Translations under genes and position numbers: made by a program
The notes under the pieces: model-generated
The model's input: only the letters and a program-made list of their open reading frames with translations
Databases searched by the model: none
Told to the model about the DNA's origin: nothing
Assembly (NCBI GenBank): GCA_024275955.1
Contig: JAJRYD010000020.1
Location: 105,459-169,458, forward strand
DNA length: 64,000 nt
Source of the DNA: Nitrospirota bacterium
Lineage (GTDB): Bacteria; Nitrospinota_A; UBA7883; JACRGQ01
Reading direction: 5' to 3'
In this document: positions 45,124 to 53,641 of the stretch, piece by piece
Layout of the letters: each line of letters starts with the position of its first letter
Numbering within the stretch: the stretch's first letter is position 1

Positions 45124-46065
45124 GTGATTAAGTCGTTTTTTAAACGGTTGTTTGGTGAAAAATATACCGTAATTCTTATGGCCGACCTGGCAGGCAAGAT
45201 GATACGGTTTAGCGTTCCCAGAAACATTGTCAAGCTTGGTATAGCGGCATTTTTTGTGGGGCTTTCGCTTTTAGGCTTCTTCTCTTACAAGATGCTCGAA
45301 GTAGATTTTTCTATGAACGAGCTTGATGAACTCCGCCAATTCTCCCTACAGCAAAAAAAGGAAATTCAAAAATTTGCCATTAGGGTTAAAGATTTCCAGA
45401 AGCAGGTTGCAAGGCTTGAGAAGTTCGACAAAAAGCTAAGGGTAATAACCGCTCTCGACAAGTCTGTGAGCGAGCCGCAAAATGTTTTCGGTGTCGGTGG
45501 TTCTACCAGTCGTAAGTCTCTCTCGCTTGACGATAGAATGGGCCAGCATTCAGCATCTGCACTAAACAAACTTAACGAAGACCTTGACCACCTTTCCGCG
45601 AAGGCGGCGGAAAGGGAAATAAGCTTTCACGAACTCGACGCGTTTTTCAAGGATCAATCTTCACTGCTTACCTCTACGCCGTCTATCTGGCCGACGCGCG
45701 GATGGGTCACTAGCGGTTTTGGCTACAGAATTTCACCGTTCACCGGCCTTCGCGAGCTTCACGAAGGTGTCGATATAGCTACCCATATGAGCGCTGATAT
45801 AATAGCCGTGGCTAACGGTGTTATAGTGGAGTCGTCCCGCAACGGGGGCTACGGCAACGTAATAGAGGTCGACCACGGGTATGGCATAGTTACACGCTAT
45901 GGTCACAACTCCGCTAACTTGGTTAAACGTGGAGACAGGGTAAAGCGCGGACAGTTAATAGCCAAAGTCGGCAACACCGGAAGGTCTACCGGCCCGCACC
46001 TTCACTACGAAGTTCTGCTTAACGGCGTTCCGGTAAATCCATTCCGCTATATACTTACCGAATAG
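45124..46065 (+). CDS. LytM/M23-family peptidoglycan endopeptidase
   Basis: A 313-residue envelope protein. One membrane helix (about residues 34-53, LGIAAFFVGLSLLGFFSYKM) is followed by a periplasmic coiled coil (LRQFSLQQKKEIQKFAIRVK) and a C-terminal M23 domain. The zinc ligands are present: ELHEGVDIATH (His and Asp) and HLHYEV. It is therefore probably an active DD-endopeptidase rather than a degenerate activator. It cuts peptide crosslinks during wall growth. The start is GTG with TAGGAG upstream. A promoter with TTGGAC (44970) and TATCAT (44995) is possible. Confidence 0.92.
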   Translation: MIKSFFKRLFGEKYTVILMADLAGKMIRFSVPRNIVKLGIAAFFVGLSLLGFFSYKMLEVDFSMNELDELRQFSLQQKKEIQKFAIRVKDFQKQVARLEKFDKKLRVITALDKSVSEPQNVFGVGGSTSRKSLSLDDRMGQHSASALNKLNEDLDHLSAKAAEREISFHELDAFFKDQSSLLTSTPSIWPTRGWVTSGFGYRISPFTGLRELHEGVDIATHMSADIIAVANGVIVESSRNGGYGNVIEVDHGYGIVTRYGHNSANLVKRGDRVKRGQLIAKVGNTGRSTGPHLHYEVLLNGVPVNPFRYILTE

Positions 46066-46173
46066 CCCAAAAAAGATAGCCCCGCCTACCCTCTTCGTGT
46101 GCAGGTCAGCTGATACTCGTTACGAAAGGCGAAACCACCGCCAACTACACTCTCCCGCGCGGCGCAGGTCAGC

Positions 46174-46809
46174 TTATGGTTTTTCCGGCCCTTTATACTC
46201 CGCGAGAGACGCAATCATCTCCAGCGCCATATACTGGTATAGCTCATAGTTAAAAGCCTTTCGGTCTGGAATAAGCTGTAGAGAAGCCCCTTCGAGAAAG
46301 CTCAGCATCAGCGGCGGTATCATGTGCGACTTCTCCGCAGAAAACTCGCCGCTAGATACTCCCTCAGAGACAAGCTGTGCTATGTATGATCTATACGCGG
46401 TAAAACGCTGAGCTATCATCTCTCTATAAGAGACCTCCTTCACGCCCTGCACCCAGAAATCATTAAACACTACAAGCAGTTCAGGTTCGGTGATTATCGT
46501 CTCCTTATATCTTTTGAAAATCGCTTTTATTTCATCGAAAGGAGAGAGGTTTTTGTTAGCGTTCTCAAGCGGTATTTCAAGAAAGCGGTTCAGCACTTTT
46601 TTGAGAGTCGATTTCAGCAACGCATGTTTATTCCCAAAATGGTAATGCAAAAGAGGTTTGGAAAAGCCGGATTCCCGGGCAATCCGGCTCATACTGGTAC
46701 CGGAAATAGATTGTTCAGCTATAACCCTAAAAGCGGCATCAATAATTATCTCTACACTCTTTTGGGACTGCTTTTTCTTCTCTTGGTCTGCCTCCATGTT
46801 GTTAGGCAT
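46174..46809 (-). CDS. TetR-family transcriptional regulator
   Basis: A 211-residue repressor-type regulator. The N-terminal helix-turn-helix is clear (SMSRIARESGFSKPLLHYHFGNKHALLK). The C-terminal helical ligand pocket is of the TetR_C type, with no recognisable inducer. Downstream of the metal-binding-like exported protein and DUF362 gene on the same strand, with spacings of 30 and 15 bases, it may regulate that small operon, but no operator is obvious. Confidence 0.9.
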   Translation of the reverse strand: MPNNMEADQEKKKQSQKSVEIIIDAAFRVIAEQSISGTSMSRIARESGFSKPLLHYHFGNKHALLKSTLKKVLNRFLEIPLENANKNLSPFDEIKAIFKRYKETIITEPELLVVFNDFWVQGVKEVSYREMIAQRFTAYRSYIAQLVSEGVSSGEFSAEKSHMIPPLMLSFLEGASLQLIPDRKAFNYELYQYMALEMIASLAEYKGPEKP

Positions 46810-46839
46810 ATCTTCCTTTTTACAGCCTCAAAGACGAAT

Positions 46840-47238
46840 CTATTTTTTATCGGAATGTTCACAAGGTTTTTTACCCTTCATACCGCCGATTTCTTCCGCG
46901 TTCATCCCTTTCATACCGGCATGATGTTTGTCCATATCCTCAATATGCTTGCGTAGTCTCTTTTCCAGCTCTGATGCTTTAGTTTTCGACTTTTTGCTCT
47001 TCGCCTCTTCTTTTAGCAAAATGATAGTCTGCAAAACTATCTCATGCATCTCTTTCATCATCGCGCTTTTCTTTTTACACATCCCTTTTTCCGGCATAGC
47101 CGAGCCGTCAGCCATCCCCTTCATATTCATATGCTCGCACTGCTCCTTATCCATCCCCTTACAGCAAGCGGCGAAAGCAGGCATTGGGAAACTCAATAAA
47201 AATAAAAATGACAGGCTAAGTATGATGCTTTTTTTCAC
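46840..47238 (-). CDS. Exported Met/His/Cys-rich protein, possible metal binder
   Basis: A 132-residue protein with a Sec signal (MKKSIILSLSFLFLLSFPMP, cut after AFA). The mature part starts ACCKGMDKEQCEHMNMKGMA, dense in Met, His and Cys, which is typical of periplasmic copper or other soft-metal binding. A helical middle (LQTIILLKEEAKSKKSKTKA) leads to a second Met/His patch (MDKHHAGMKGMNAEEIGGMKG). I do not recognise a family. It lies between the DUF362 gene (upstream) and tetR (downstream) on the same strand. Confidence 0.72.
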   Translation of the reverse strand: MKKSIILSLSFLFLLSFPMPAFAACCKGMDKEQCEHMNMKGMADGSAMPEKGMCKKKSAMMKEMHEIVLQTIILLKEEAKSKKSKTKASELEKRLRKHIEDMDKHHAGMKGMNAEEIGGMKGKKPCEHSDKK

Positions 47239-47253
47239 GGTGATTCCTCCTTG

Positions 47254-48399
47254 TTAAATTGAACTTACAACTTTTGCCAAAATCGGTTTGTACAGCTTCA
47301 TCGCCCCTTCGGGGCATATCTCGACACAGCAATAGCAACGTATGCATGCATTGTAATCAAACTCAAGCTCTTTGTCCTCATTTTTTATAACAGCTGTAGG
47401 ACAGATATCCACACACTCGCCGCACAAAGTGCAAAGCGACCTATCTTCCAAAGGCCTTGAAACAAGCTGGTCTTTCAAAATCTTTTTTATGAACTTGGCG
47501 GCATAACCGCGGGCCGGAACCATATCCTCAAGCTCTGGCAAAAGAAAACTATCGGGCCGGAGAGAAGATACGGTATCACCTTCAATATTTATCTTGTCGA
47601 TATCGGTCTCCCCTGCCCCTATTTCCCCCGCTACAACATTGGTAAGCAGGTTTTTGGGAGAAACCCCAAGCAAAGAAAGCATTACCCTGTCTAGCGCTAT
47701 GCCATCACCCGATGCGGCAAGTATCGAAGTTTCAACAGGTTTTCCAGAGCTTCCAGGGCCATCCCCCTCCATACCAAGAATGCCGTCTATTATGTTAAGT
47801 TTCGGAGAAAGCAGGTCGTAAACCTCCACTACCATTTTTGCGAAGTAGTACCTATCCAAACCAGCGGTAAGGTGCCACTGTGCCTTTCGTTTACCCACTA
47901 CACACCCGAACATATTTTTAACAGCCAGAGTTAAAAGCATCATGCTGTGTGTTTTCAGCTTTGGAAGATTTATAATACAGTCGGCCTCCAGTGCTTCGCG
48001 CGAAACCTCCAGAATTTTGAACATTTTCTCATCGCCTGTTTTTCGATCTACCGAATTACCGAGGGCAAAACATGGTATCCCCAGCCTCTTTGCCACAGCT
48101 CTCATACCGCTTACCTCTGCCACCTTGTCGAAACTTTTAAGAGCAGGGCTGTCGGCGATAAACGGCTTGCCTCCTATATCTATAACCATCTCCGCCAGAG
48201 CTTTTACAACCTCTGGATGCGTTGTAACTGCGCTTTCCGGCGGAGCGGCAGTAAGCATGTTCGGCTTGAGCAAAACGGAATCGCCGCGCTTTACAAACTT
48301 TCCCAGTCCGCCAAGAGGTAAGAGCAGTTTTTCAAGAGAGGCATAAACGCTCCCAGAGCGGTAACCGGCAGACCGTGCGAGCGCGACTTTTGAAGCCAT
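47254..48399 (-). CDS. DUF362 protein with two 4Fe-4S clusters
   Basis: A 381-residue iron-sulfur protein. Residues 1-290 are the DUF362 domain (SVLLKPNMLTAAPPESAVTTH, INLPKLKTHSMMLLTLAVKN). The C-terminus is a bacterial ferredoxin with two 4Fe-4S motifs (CTLCGECVDICP and CIRCYCCVEICPEGAM). DUF362 ferredoxin proteins occur in many anaerobes and syntrophs as redox proteins of unknown partner. It has no signal peptide, so it is cytoplasmic. It is 15 bases upstream of the metal-binding-like exported protein. Confidence 0.88.
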   Translation of the reverse strand: MASKVALARSAGYRSGSVYASLEKLLLPLGGLGKFVKRGDSVLLKPNMLTAAPPESAVTTHPEVVKALAEMVIDIGGKPFIADSPALKSFDKVAEVSGMRAVAKRLGIPCFALGNSVDRKTGDEKMFKILEVSREALEADCIINLPKLKTHSMMLLTLAVKNMFGCVVGKRKAQWHLTAGLDRYYFAKMVVEVYDLLSPKLNIIDGILGMEGDGPGSSGKPVETSILAASGDGIALDRVMLSLLGVSPKNLLTNVVAGEIGAGETDIDKINIEGDTVSSLRPDSFLLPELEDMVPARGYAAKFIKKILKDQLVSRPLEDRSLCTLCGECVDICPTAVIKNEDKELEFDYNACIRCYCCVEICPEGAMKLYKPILAKVVSSI

Positions 48400-48440
48400 T
48401 GGCTGATTATAACAGCTCCCGCGCTAAGGGGGTATGGGTG

Positions 48441-49352
48441 TCAGCTGTCGATTTCGTCAAACATATCTTTTATAACTTTATCAACAATCTCCGGCGGAAC
48501 CTGACATGTGCCGACCTTGTAATGTCCTCCGCCGCCGTAGCGCAACATAAGCGAGCCTACGTTCACTGTCGACGTTTTGTTCAGTATGGAATGCCCCATC
48601 GAAACAACTATATTCTTTTTCCCTTTTCCGTCTATAAGCCTTATCGAGATGTTAGCATCTGGAAAAAGGGAATAAATGAGAAACCTGTTTCCAGGAGGGG
48701 TCTCGTCGTGATTTCTGGAATCGGTAATAACCAGAGGGCCTTTCATCTCTGAATTTTCTAAAAGATATTTTCTAAAAACAGCGTCCTGCTTAAAATATCT
48801 CTCGACACGCTCCTTGCAGTGTTCCCACTCTAAGAGGTCATCTATCGAAGAAACCTCAAGCATTTTATCTATAAGCTGGTGCATAAAATCGAAATGGCTT
48901 ATTTTGTAGTTATCGTAATATGCCAATCCCGTCCTAGGGTCGCACAGAAACGAAAGAAGGATCCATCCTTCGGGATTTAAAATATCATCTTTGGTAAACC
49001 TGCCGGAATCGGCTATGTCTACCTGCTCCATCATCTCGTCAAACCTGGAAAGCTTGTTAGAGCCGTCGTAATAATCGTAAACAACTCTCGCGGCGCTAAG
49101 CTCAAGACGGCTCGCCCCTTCGAACTTCCCTTCAAGCTCCTGCCGCTCCTGTTCGCTGGAATGATGGTCAAACCAGAGTCCACAGCCTTCCACAAAAGCT
49201 ACGTTGGCAAGCACGTCATTTTTGGTAACAGCAAAGTTTCCATCCTGAAGCTCTTTTGGATGAATGAACTTTATCTCATCTACCACTTCCAACTCTCTAA
49301 GTAGAACGGCGCAACAAACGCCGTCAAAATCGAATCTGGTTAAAAGCCTCAA
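48441..49352 (-). CDS. DHH-DHHA1 phosphoesterase
   Basis: A 303-residue phosphodiesterase of the DHH superfamily. Metal motifs are RFDFDGVCCAVLL (DxD near the N-terminus), WFDHHSSE (the DHH motif) and the DHHA1 glycine motif GGGGHYKVGTCQVP. Relatives include nanoRNase, exopolyphosphatase and cyclic dinucleotide phosphodiesterases; the substrate cannot be told from sequence alone. It lies upstream of the DUF362 gene, 41 bases away on the same strand. Confidence 0.88.
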   Translation of the reverse strand: MRLLTRFDFDGVCCAVLLRELEVVDEIKFIHPKELQDGNFAVTKNDVLANVAFVEGCGLWFDHHSSEQERQELEGKFEGASRLELSAARVVYDYYDGSNKLSRFDEMMEQVDIADSGRFTKDDILNPEGWILLSFLCDPRTGLAYYDNYKISHFDFMHQLIDKMLEVSSIDDLLEWEHCKERVERYFKQDAVFRKYLLENSEMKGPLVITDSRNHDETPPGNRFLIYSLFPDANISIRLIDGKGKKNIVVSMGHSILNKTSTVNVGSLMLRYGGGGHYKVGTCQVPPEIVDKVIKDMFDEIDS

Positions 49353-49633
49353 TTACCTGACCTCCTGAAAAACCTGCGCCACAAGCCTACCAACACAGCT
49401 ACCCTATCACTTTAAACTAAGCACCGTAAACCTTTTGAATTGTATCAATCGGCTACATTTTCCGCAAGAATCTATATATCAAAATATTTGCGGAATGTCG
49501 TTTACCGGCTAAACGTATGCTTTTCGGCAAACATCGCCGATGATGCCGCGTAACCAGATAGAGACGAGCCTGCTACTACAAAAAATCTCCCCTCATCTCA
49601 TCGCTAACTGTTTTTGGAAGGTTTTTTTGTTTC

Positions 49634-50263
49634 TTAGCCCGAGACAAACTCCGTACTATTGTCTTTGTTGTGGTAAATAGCGACACATTTCCGGCAAAGC
49701 CAGCCGGCAAAAGGCTCACCTCTTACATTGAAATGAGCATCTACGGAAACAAGCCGATCGGCGCATTTTGGACAGGCAATACTGGTCTGCACCGGCCGGT
49801 TTTTTTTGAAAATCTTTTCTGTAAAAGCGGAGAACGAGGGCATGCAGTCCAGCCTAGAGGTAGGAGTTTTCGTTACATCTCCAAAAGATGGCGGTATCTC
49901 GCTTTTAGCTGGCGGAGGCTCAGCTTCTAAAGGAGGCACCGTTTCTTCTTCAGGTTCCTCGGCAGGCAACTCCGGCTCTTTACAGCTACTATCTTCCAGC
50001 GGCGGAGCCACCGCCTCTGCGGGCTCTTTTTCTGCAGGGGAATGAGACTCTCTAAAAATAGCGGCGGCCGCTTTTAAGTCGTCTAAATCATTCGCGCCTT
50101 TGTCAATTTCCGGTTTCGTTTCGTCAAGCTTTTCTTCAAGCTCTATCTCTATCGCTTTTTCCTCTTTTGCCGGCCTGTCTTCTTCTTTTGGAGGAGTTGC
50201 TTCCCCACTTGTTTCCAACTCTATATGTATTTCATCTTTATCTTCTTCCATTTTTCCCTCCAT
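49634..50263 (-). CDS. Acidic disordered protein with C-terminal zinc ribbon
   Basis: A 209-residue protein. Residues 1-150 are very rich in Glu, Pro and Lys (low complexity, surely disordered). Residues about 165-200 carry two CXXC knuckles (CPKCADRLVSVDAHF, then GWLCRKCVAIYH) that fit a zinc ribbon. The ribbon could bind RNA, DNA or protein; no family is recognised. It is monocistronic, with no membrane segment or signal. Confidence 0.65.
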   Translation of the reverse strand: MEGKMEEDKDEIHIELETSGEATPPKEEDRPAKEEKAIEIELEEKLDETKPEIDKGANDLDDLKAAAAIFRESHSPAEKEPAEAVAPPLEDSSCKEPELPAEEPEEETVPPLEAEPPPAKSEIPPSFGDVTKTPTSRLDCMPSFSAFTEKIFKKNRPVQTSIACPKCADRLVSVDAHFNVRGEPFAGWLCRKCVAIYHNKDNSTEFVSG

Positions 50264-50590
50264 GTCGCGCTTAGACCGTTTTTCACCGTCTATCTGGAAA
50301 ACAGTTCCTCATATTTTTCTAAAAAACGAAAATCTATCCCAATGCTACAACAAATCATGCCCAAATAGAAAAGCTTCATGCTACACGCTATGCTTAAAAC
50401 CTACCCCATGCCATACCTGTCGCCACAGGCAGATAGCCAGAATAAGCTGAGAAATAATAACTGCATATGCGGCATCTGCGATGAGAGATATACTGTAAAG
50501 CTTACTGACGGATATGACGAGTAATATTACACGTTTAAGCAAAGAGCCACTGGTAAAAGGTACCGGCCGCTCTTTTGCCAAGGATGACAA
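50264..50590. other. 327-base divergent interval
   Basis: Lies between the zinc-ribbon gene (minus) and the SurA-like gene (plus). No supported ORF, RNA or repeat was found. It presumably holds both promoters. Confidence 0.5.
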
Positions 50591-51559
50591 ATGAAACTCA
50601 AAGCATTGCTGATAACTTTTTTTATTTTCCAACTTTTTATTTCCGGTTCATCTGCCGAAAAAATCGTCGCCGTAGTCGGAGAGGTCTCGATAACCAGTGA
50701 TGAACTGCAAAAAAGATTAAGAAATAGGCAATACAGTAGCCCCGCTAAGAAGCTTCATAAGAACGAGGAGGACAAAGCTTTATCCAAACTGCTTCTTGAG
50801 ATGATAGATTTTGAGCTTCTCTACCTGCAGGCTAAGAGAGAGAATATTGCTTCATCACCTGAATACGAAAAAAAATTAAAAGCATATAGCGATTCGATGC
50901 TTGCCGAACTTTATAGCAAAAATCTTTTCGTTAGAAAAATCAATCTGTCGAAAAAGGAACTGCGCGAATATGCGAAAGAAAACAAGCTTTCCCTTATGCT
51001 GGCAAGAGCGTCAATCTTAAAGAAAAAGAGGGAAACTGTGCTGAGAGAAGAAGAAAGCAGGCTTCTTGATAAAGCAGGAGTTTCTTATTCTCCAACAATT
51101 AGCAAAAAAGAGACAGAGAAGATAAAGCCTGACGATATTATCGCTACATCAAAAAGTTTTGAGATTAGATACAGAGATATAGAAGAACAGTTTTTAAACC
51201 TTGGAAGCGCTAGAGAAAAGCTTATCGCGCATCTGGCACTAGTTATTAGGATAAAGCTTTTCAGCATCGAGGCTGTTGAGCTTCGTCTTCAAAAGAGAGC
51301 TGAATACGAAGATTCTATGAACGAGCATAGAAAAAAACTTCTGGTGTCTGTTTTTAAAAACCAGCTGTTGAAGAGATTCGAGCCATCTGACGAAGAGGTC
51401 GACCGCTATTTATCCGACAATAAGCAACTTCTGGACTTCCCGATTAAAGAAAGAAAAAAGCTCGCCGCTAAAAGATTTAAAGAAGATAAACTTTTTAAAT
51501 ATATGAAAGGTTTACACAAAAAAGAGAACGTCGTGGTTTACAAATTCGGTAATTTGTAA
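50591..51559 (+). CDS. SurA-like periplasmic chaperone without a rotamase domain
   Basis: A 322-residue exported protein with a signal peptide (MKLKALLITFFIFQLFISGSS, cut near SA-EK). The mature start KIVAVVGEVSITSDELQKRL is the SurA_N hallmark, followed by a long helical chaperone region (LLLEMIDFELLYLQAKREN). A parvulin domain is not visible; the C-terminal half repeats a helical pattern (SVFKNQLLKRFEPSDEEVDRYL). It is therefore probably a holdase for outer-membrane proteins. It is very basic, with many Lys and Arg. Confidence 0.78.
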   Translation: MKLKALLITFFIFQLFISGSSAEKIVAVVGEVSITSDELQKRLRNRQYSSPAKKLHKNEEDKALSKLLLEMIDFELLYLQAKRENIASSPEYEKKLKAYSDSMLAELYSKNLFVRKINLSKKELREYAKENKLSLMLARASILKKKRETVLREEESRLLDKAGVSYSPTISKKETEKIKPDDIIATSKSFEIRYRDIEEQFLNLGSAREKLIAHLALVIRIKLFSIEAVELRLQKRAEYEDSMNEHRKKLLVSVFKNQLLKRFEPSDEEVDRYLSDNKQLLDFPIKERKKLAAKRFKEDKLFKYMKGLHKKENVVVYKFGNL

Positions 51560-51853
51560 ATAACGGTAGTCGGCCCCCCCCTACAGGGTCGTTGTGCGTG
51601 GCGGCGTAGATGATGCACGCCCGCCACGGCGCAAACGTTATGCATATTGCTTAAATGACCGCGTAGCTCATGCTTCCCTTTTCTGGCTGATTTTGGTAAT
51701 GTTCGGTTGTAAGGCGATGGTTGAGCCACAGCCCCTATAACCGCTGCCGATTCGTCCGCCATGCTGAGGATGAGCGAGATACTTTTTCCCATCTTTTCCA
51801 TACCAGTTTCCCCGCCCTCTGCTTGTTTAGGTACTCACGAGTTCTAGGCGGCA

Positions 51854-52348
51854 CTAAAACGCAAGGTTGATATCGGCATCCGCGGCGACATCTATGTAGG
51901 TGGCGGCGCCGCCTATTTCTACGCCGTCTATGAACTGTTCTTTTGTGTAGCCCATCACGTCCATCGTCATCTGGCACCCGATAAGCCGTACGCCGAATTT
52001 TTGGCAGTTCTCAAGAAGTTTTGGAATGGTGGCGACATTCGCCTTTCCCATCCAGCTTTTCATCATCATCGTTGCTATCGCCGTCATGCCCGGCAGAACT
52101 CCGACTATATTTGGAACTCCGATAGGTATTCCGGGTATCGGCTTTGGGGCGGCCGGATTGCCGAGAGGGGCGACTTTTAAATCAATATCTTTTTTTAGAA
52201 TCTCTAGGCCGTAAAAGGTGAAGAATATTGTTGCTTCCATATCCATAGCAACAGCGGTGGTGGCCAGGATAAGTGGCGGATATGCCATATCTAAAGTACC
52301 TTTCGTGGCGATACAGCAAAACTTTTTGATACGTTCTTCTTCACTCAT
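51854..52348 (-). CDS. DsrE/DsrF-like family protein
   Basis: A 164-residue protein of the DsrE2/DsrE-like group (FCCIATKGTLDMAYPPLILATT at the start). The conserved cysteine lies in IGCQMTMDVMG, and the middle is a Gly/Pro-rich hydrophobic loop (PIPGIPIGVPNIVGV). Such proteins act as sulfur carriers or transferases together with TusA. It is 11 bases downstream of tusA on the same strand, supporting a persulfide-relay pair. No rhodanese or dsrAB genes are near, so the sulfur source is unknown. Confidence 0.88.
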   Translation of the reverse strand: MSEEERIKKFCCIATKGTLDMAYPPLILATTAVAMDMEATIFFTFYGLEILKKDIDLKVAPLGNPAAPKPIPGIPIGVPNIVGVLPGMTAIATMMMKSWMGKANVATIPKLLENCQKFGVRLIGCQMTMDVMGYTKEQFIDGVEIGGAATYIDVAADADINLAF

Positions 52349-52359
52349 TTTCTTGCCTC

Positions 52360-52587
52360 CTATTTCTTCTTTACAAAAAAGGTAAAGGTACCGCCTTCTT
52401 CGGTTTGTTCGACTATTTCATGCCCTGTCCGCCTTGCCCAAGCAGACATGTCGCTAAGAGAGCCTTTGTCTGTGGTATCCATCTTTACTATCTCGCCGGA
52501 CTCTACTTCTCCCATAGCTTTCTTTATGTAGAGAATAGGTTCCGGGCAGATTAAGCCTTTACAGTCGAGTTCTTTTTTTACTTCCAT
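52360..52587 (-). CDS. tusA: TusA-family sulfur carrier protein
   Basis: A 75-residue two-layer protein with the hallmark LDCKGLICPEPILYIKKAM, in which the cysteine of CPEP carries the persulfide. TusA proteins move sulfur to tRNA thiolation, molybdopterin synthesis or oxidation pathways. It is cotranscribed with the DsrE-like gene, which resembles the tusA-dsrE2 pair found in sulfur oxidisers and many other bacteria. Confidence 0.92.
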   Translation of the reverse strand: MEVKKELDCKGLICPEPILYIKKAMGEVESGEIVKMDTTDKGSLSDMSAWARRTGHEIVEQTEEGGTFTFFVKKK

Positions 52588-52776
52588 TTTTAGTTTGCTC
52601 CAATGGTTTTTAATAATGCCTTCTGCCTAAAATCTTCAGCAGACGCACCTTAAGCCTGCCTAACAGCTCTATTGTCTGTGAGCCAAAAAATGACGAAAAG
52701 ATTCATAAATTTTCACCTACTCCCAATAGCTTCGCTCCGGCAGGCTCCTATTCACTGGCATTCAGATAGAGTAACT

Positions 52777-52804
52777 ACTGTTCATACAAATAGGTATGTA
52801 CAGT
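52777..52804. promoter_or_regulatory. 28-bp palindrome, candidate operator
   Basis: ACTGTTCATAC and GTATGTACAGT are inverted repeats matching at 10 of 11 positions around a 6-base spacer. The size fits a dimeric regulator. It is too widely spaced for a standard LexA box. It lies about 110 bases upstream of the HPP -10 box and 190 bases upstream of tusA. Confidence 0.4.
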
Positions 52805-52913
52805 TTCATAAAGAAGTTCCTACATATTAGAGCTACAGCTACGATATCGCTTTTAATAGCGGTTTCTGCTTCTTTCAAGAGATTGTGTAGACTGCCAGCT
52901 TCCTTAACTTTGC

Positions 52914-52919
52914 TATACT
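52914..52919 (+). promoter_or_regulatory. HPP gene -10 box
   Basis: TATACT ends ten bases before the ATG at 52930, leaving a leader of no more than about 3 bases. Confidence 0.4.
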
Positions 52920-52929
52920 CTTTTTGGTT

Positions 52930-53475
52930 ATGAAAAACTATTTTAGAAAATGGAAAGGCGAGGAAAGCCGTAGATCGCCAGGGTTTGACGGTTACGCCAA
53001 TGTTTTCTGGTCGTGGCTAGGCTCTTTTATCGGTATCGGCCTTTGTGGCTGGCTGTCTTCATTTTATTTTGAAGGAGCAGATATGACGCTTATCATCGGC
53101 TCGTTCGGGGCGACAGTCGTACTGCTTAACTCCGCTATTATGAGCCCGCTTGCCCAGCCAAGAAACTGCGTTGGCGGGCATATAATTTCCGGCCTTGTTG
53201 GTGTTTTATGTTTTAAGATTTTTGGGGATATAACATGGCTCGCGTCGGCGCTTGCTGTTTCTCTTGCCATTGTTGCTATGCTTCTAACCGGCACCCTGCA
53301 CCCGCCGGGAGGTGCGACGGCATTGATAGCGGTAATCGGCTCCGATACCATACATAACCTCGGCTACCTTTACGCGCTAATCCCCGCTGGGCTTGGCGCG
53401 TCGATACTCCTTTTGGTAGCTCTTGTTGTAAATAATCTTACGCATAAGAGGAGCTACCCTCTCTACTGGTGGTAG
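52930..53475 (+). CDS. HPP-family integral membrane protein
   Basis: A 181-residue protein with four to five predicted membrane helices and the family motif LHPPGGATA near residue 125, plus NCVGGHIISGLVG before it. HPP proteins in cyanobacteria and plants have been linked to nitrite transport; in other bacteria their role is not established. It starts at ATG 52930; an in-frame TTG six bases earlier would place the start almost in the promoter. A C-terminal CBS domain found in some relatives is absent. Confidence 0.88.
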   Translation: MKNYFRKWKGEESRRSPGFDGYANVFWSWLGSFIGIGLCGWLSSFYFEGADMTLIIGSFGATVVLLNSAIMSPLAQPRNCVGGHIISGLVGVLCFKIFGDITWLASALAVSLAIVAMLLTGTLHPPGGATALIAVIGSDTIHNLGYLYALIPAGLGASILLLVALVVNNLTHKRSYPLYWW

Positions 53476-53629
53476 CGACGCACCAGCGTGGAGCCAGTTG
53501 TCGGAGTGTGAGAAGTAAACTTAGTTGGAGATTAAAAAATTAAAAACAAGCTCAACACCACCCCCTTACTGCGAGGAGCTTGCGCAAGGATTGCTCGAAT
53601 CTATTGAAGAGCATTGGCAAAATTCGCGT

Positions 53630-53635
53630 TAGAAT
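53630..53635 (+). promoter_or_regulatory. thiL -10 box, six bases before the start codon
   Basis: TAGAAT ends six bases before the thiL ATG with no Shine-Dalgarno sequence between, as at aroA. Confidence 0.45.
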
Positions 53636-53641
53636 GCCGAG

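Larger units (their letters stand above)
52588..52929. other. 342-base divergent interval upstream of tusA and the HPP gene
   Basis: No ORF is supported. It contains the inverted repeat at 52777-52804 and a TATACT -10 box at 52914-52919. Confidence 0.5.

Noticed and set aside
51538..51801. A minus-strand ORF of 87 codons after the DsrE-like gene
   Set aside because: The first 25 residues look plausible, but the rest is Arg/His-rich and runs antisense into the SurA-like gene; support is insufficient.
52777..52804. LexA (SOS) box
   Set aside because: CTGT and ACAG are 18 bases apart rather than the 8 needed, and no SOS gene is adjacent.
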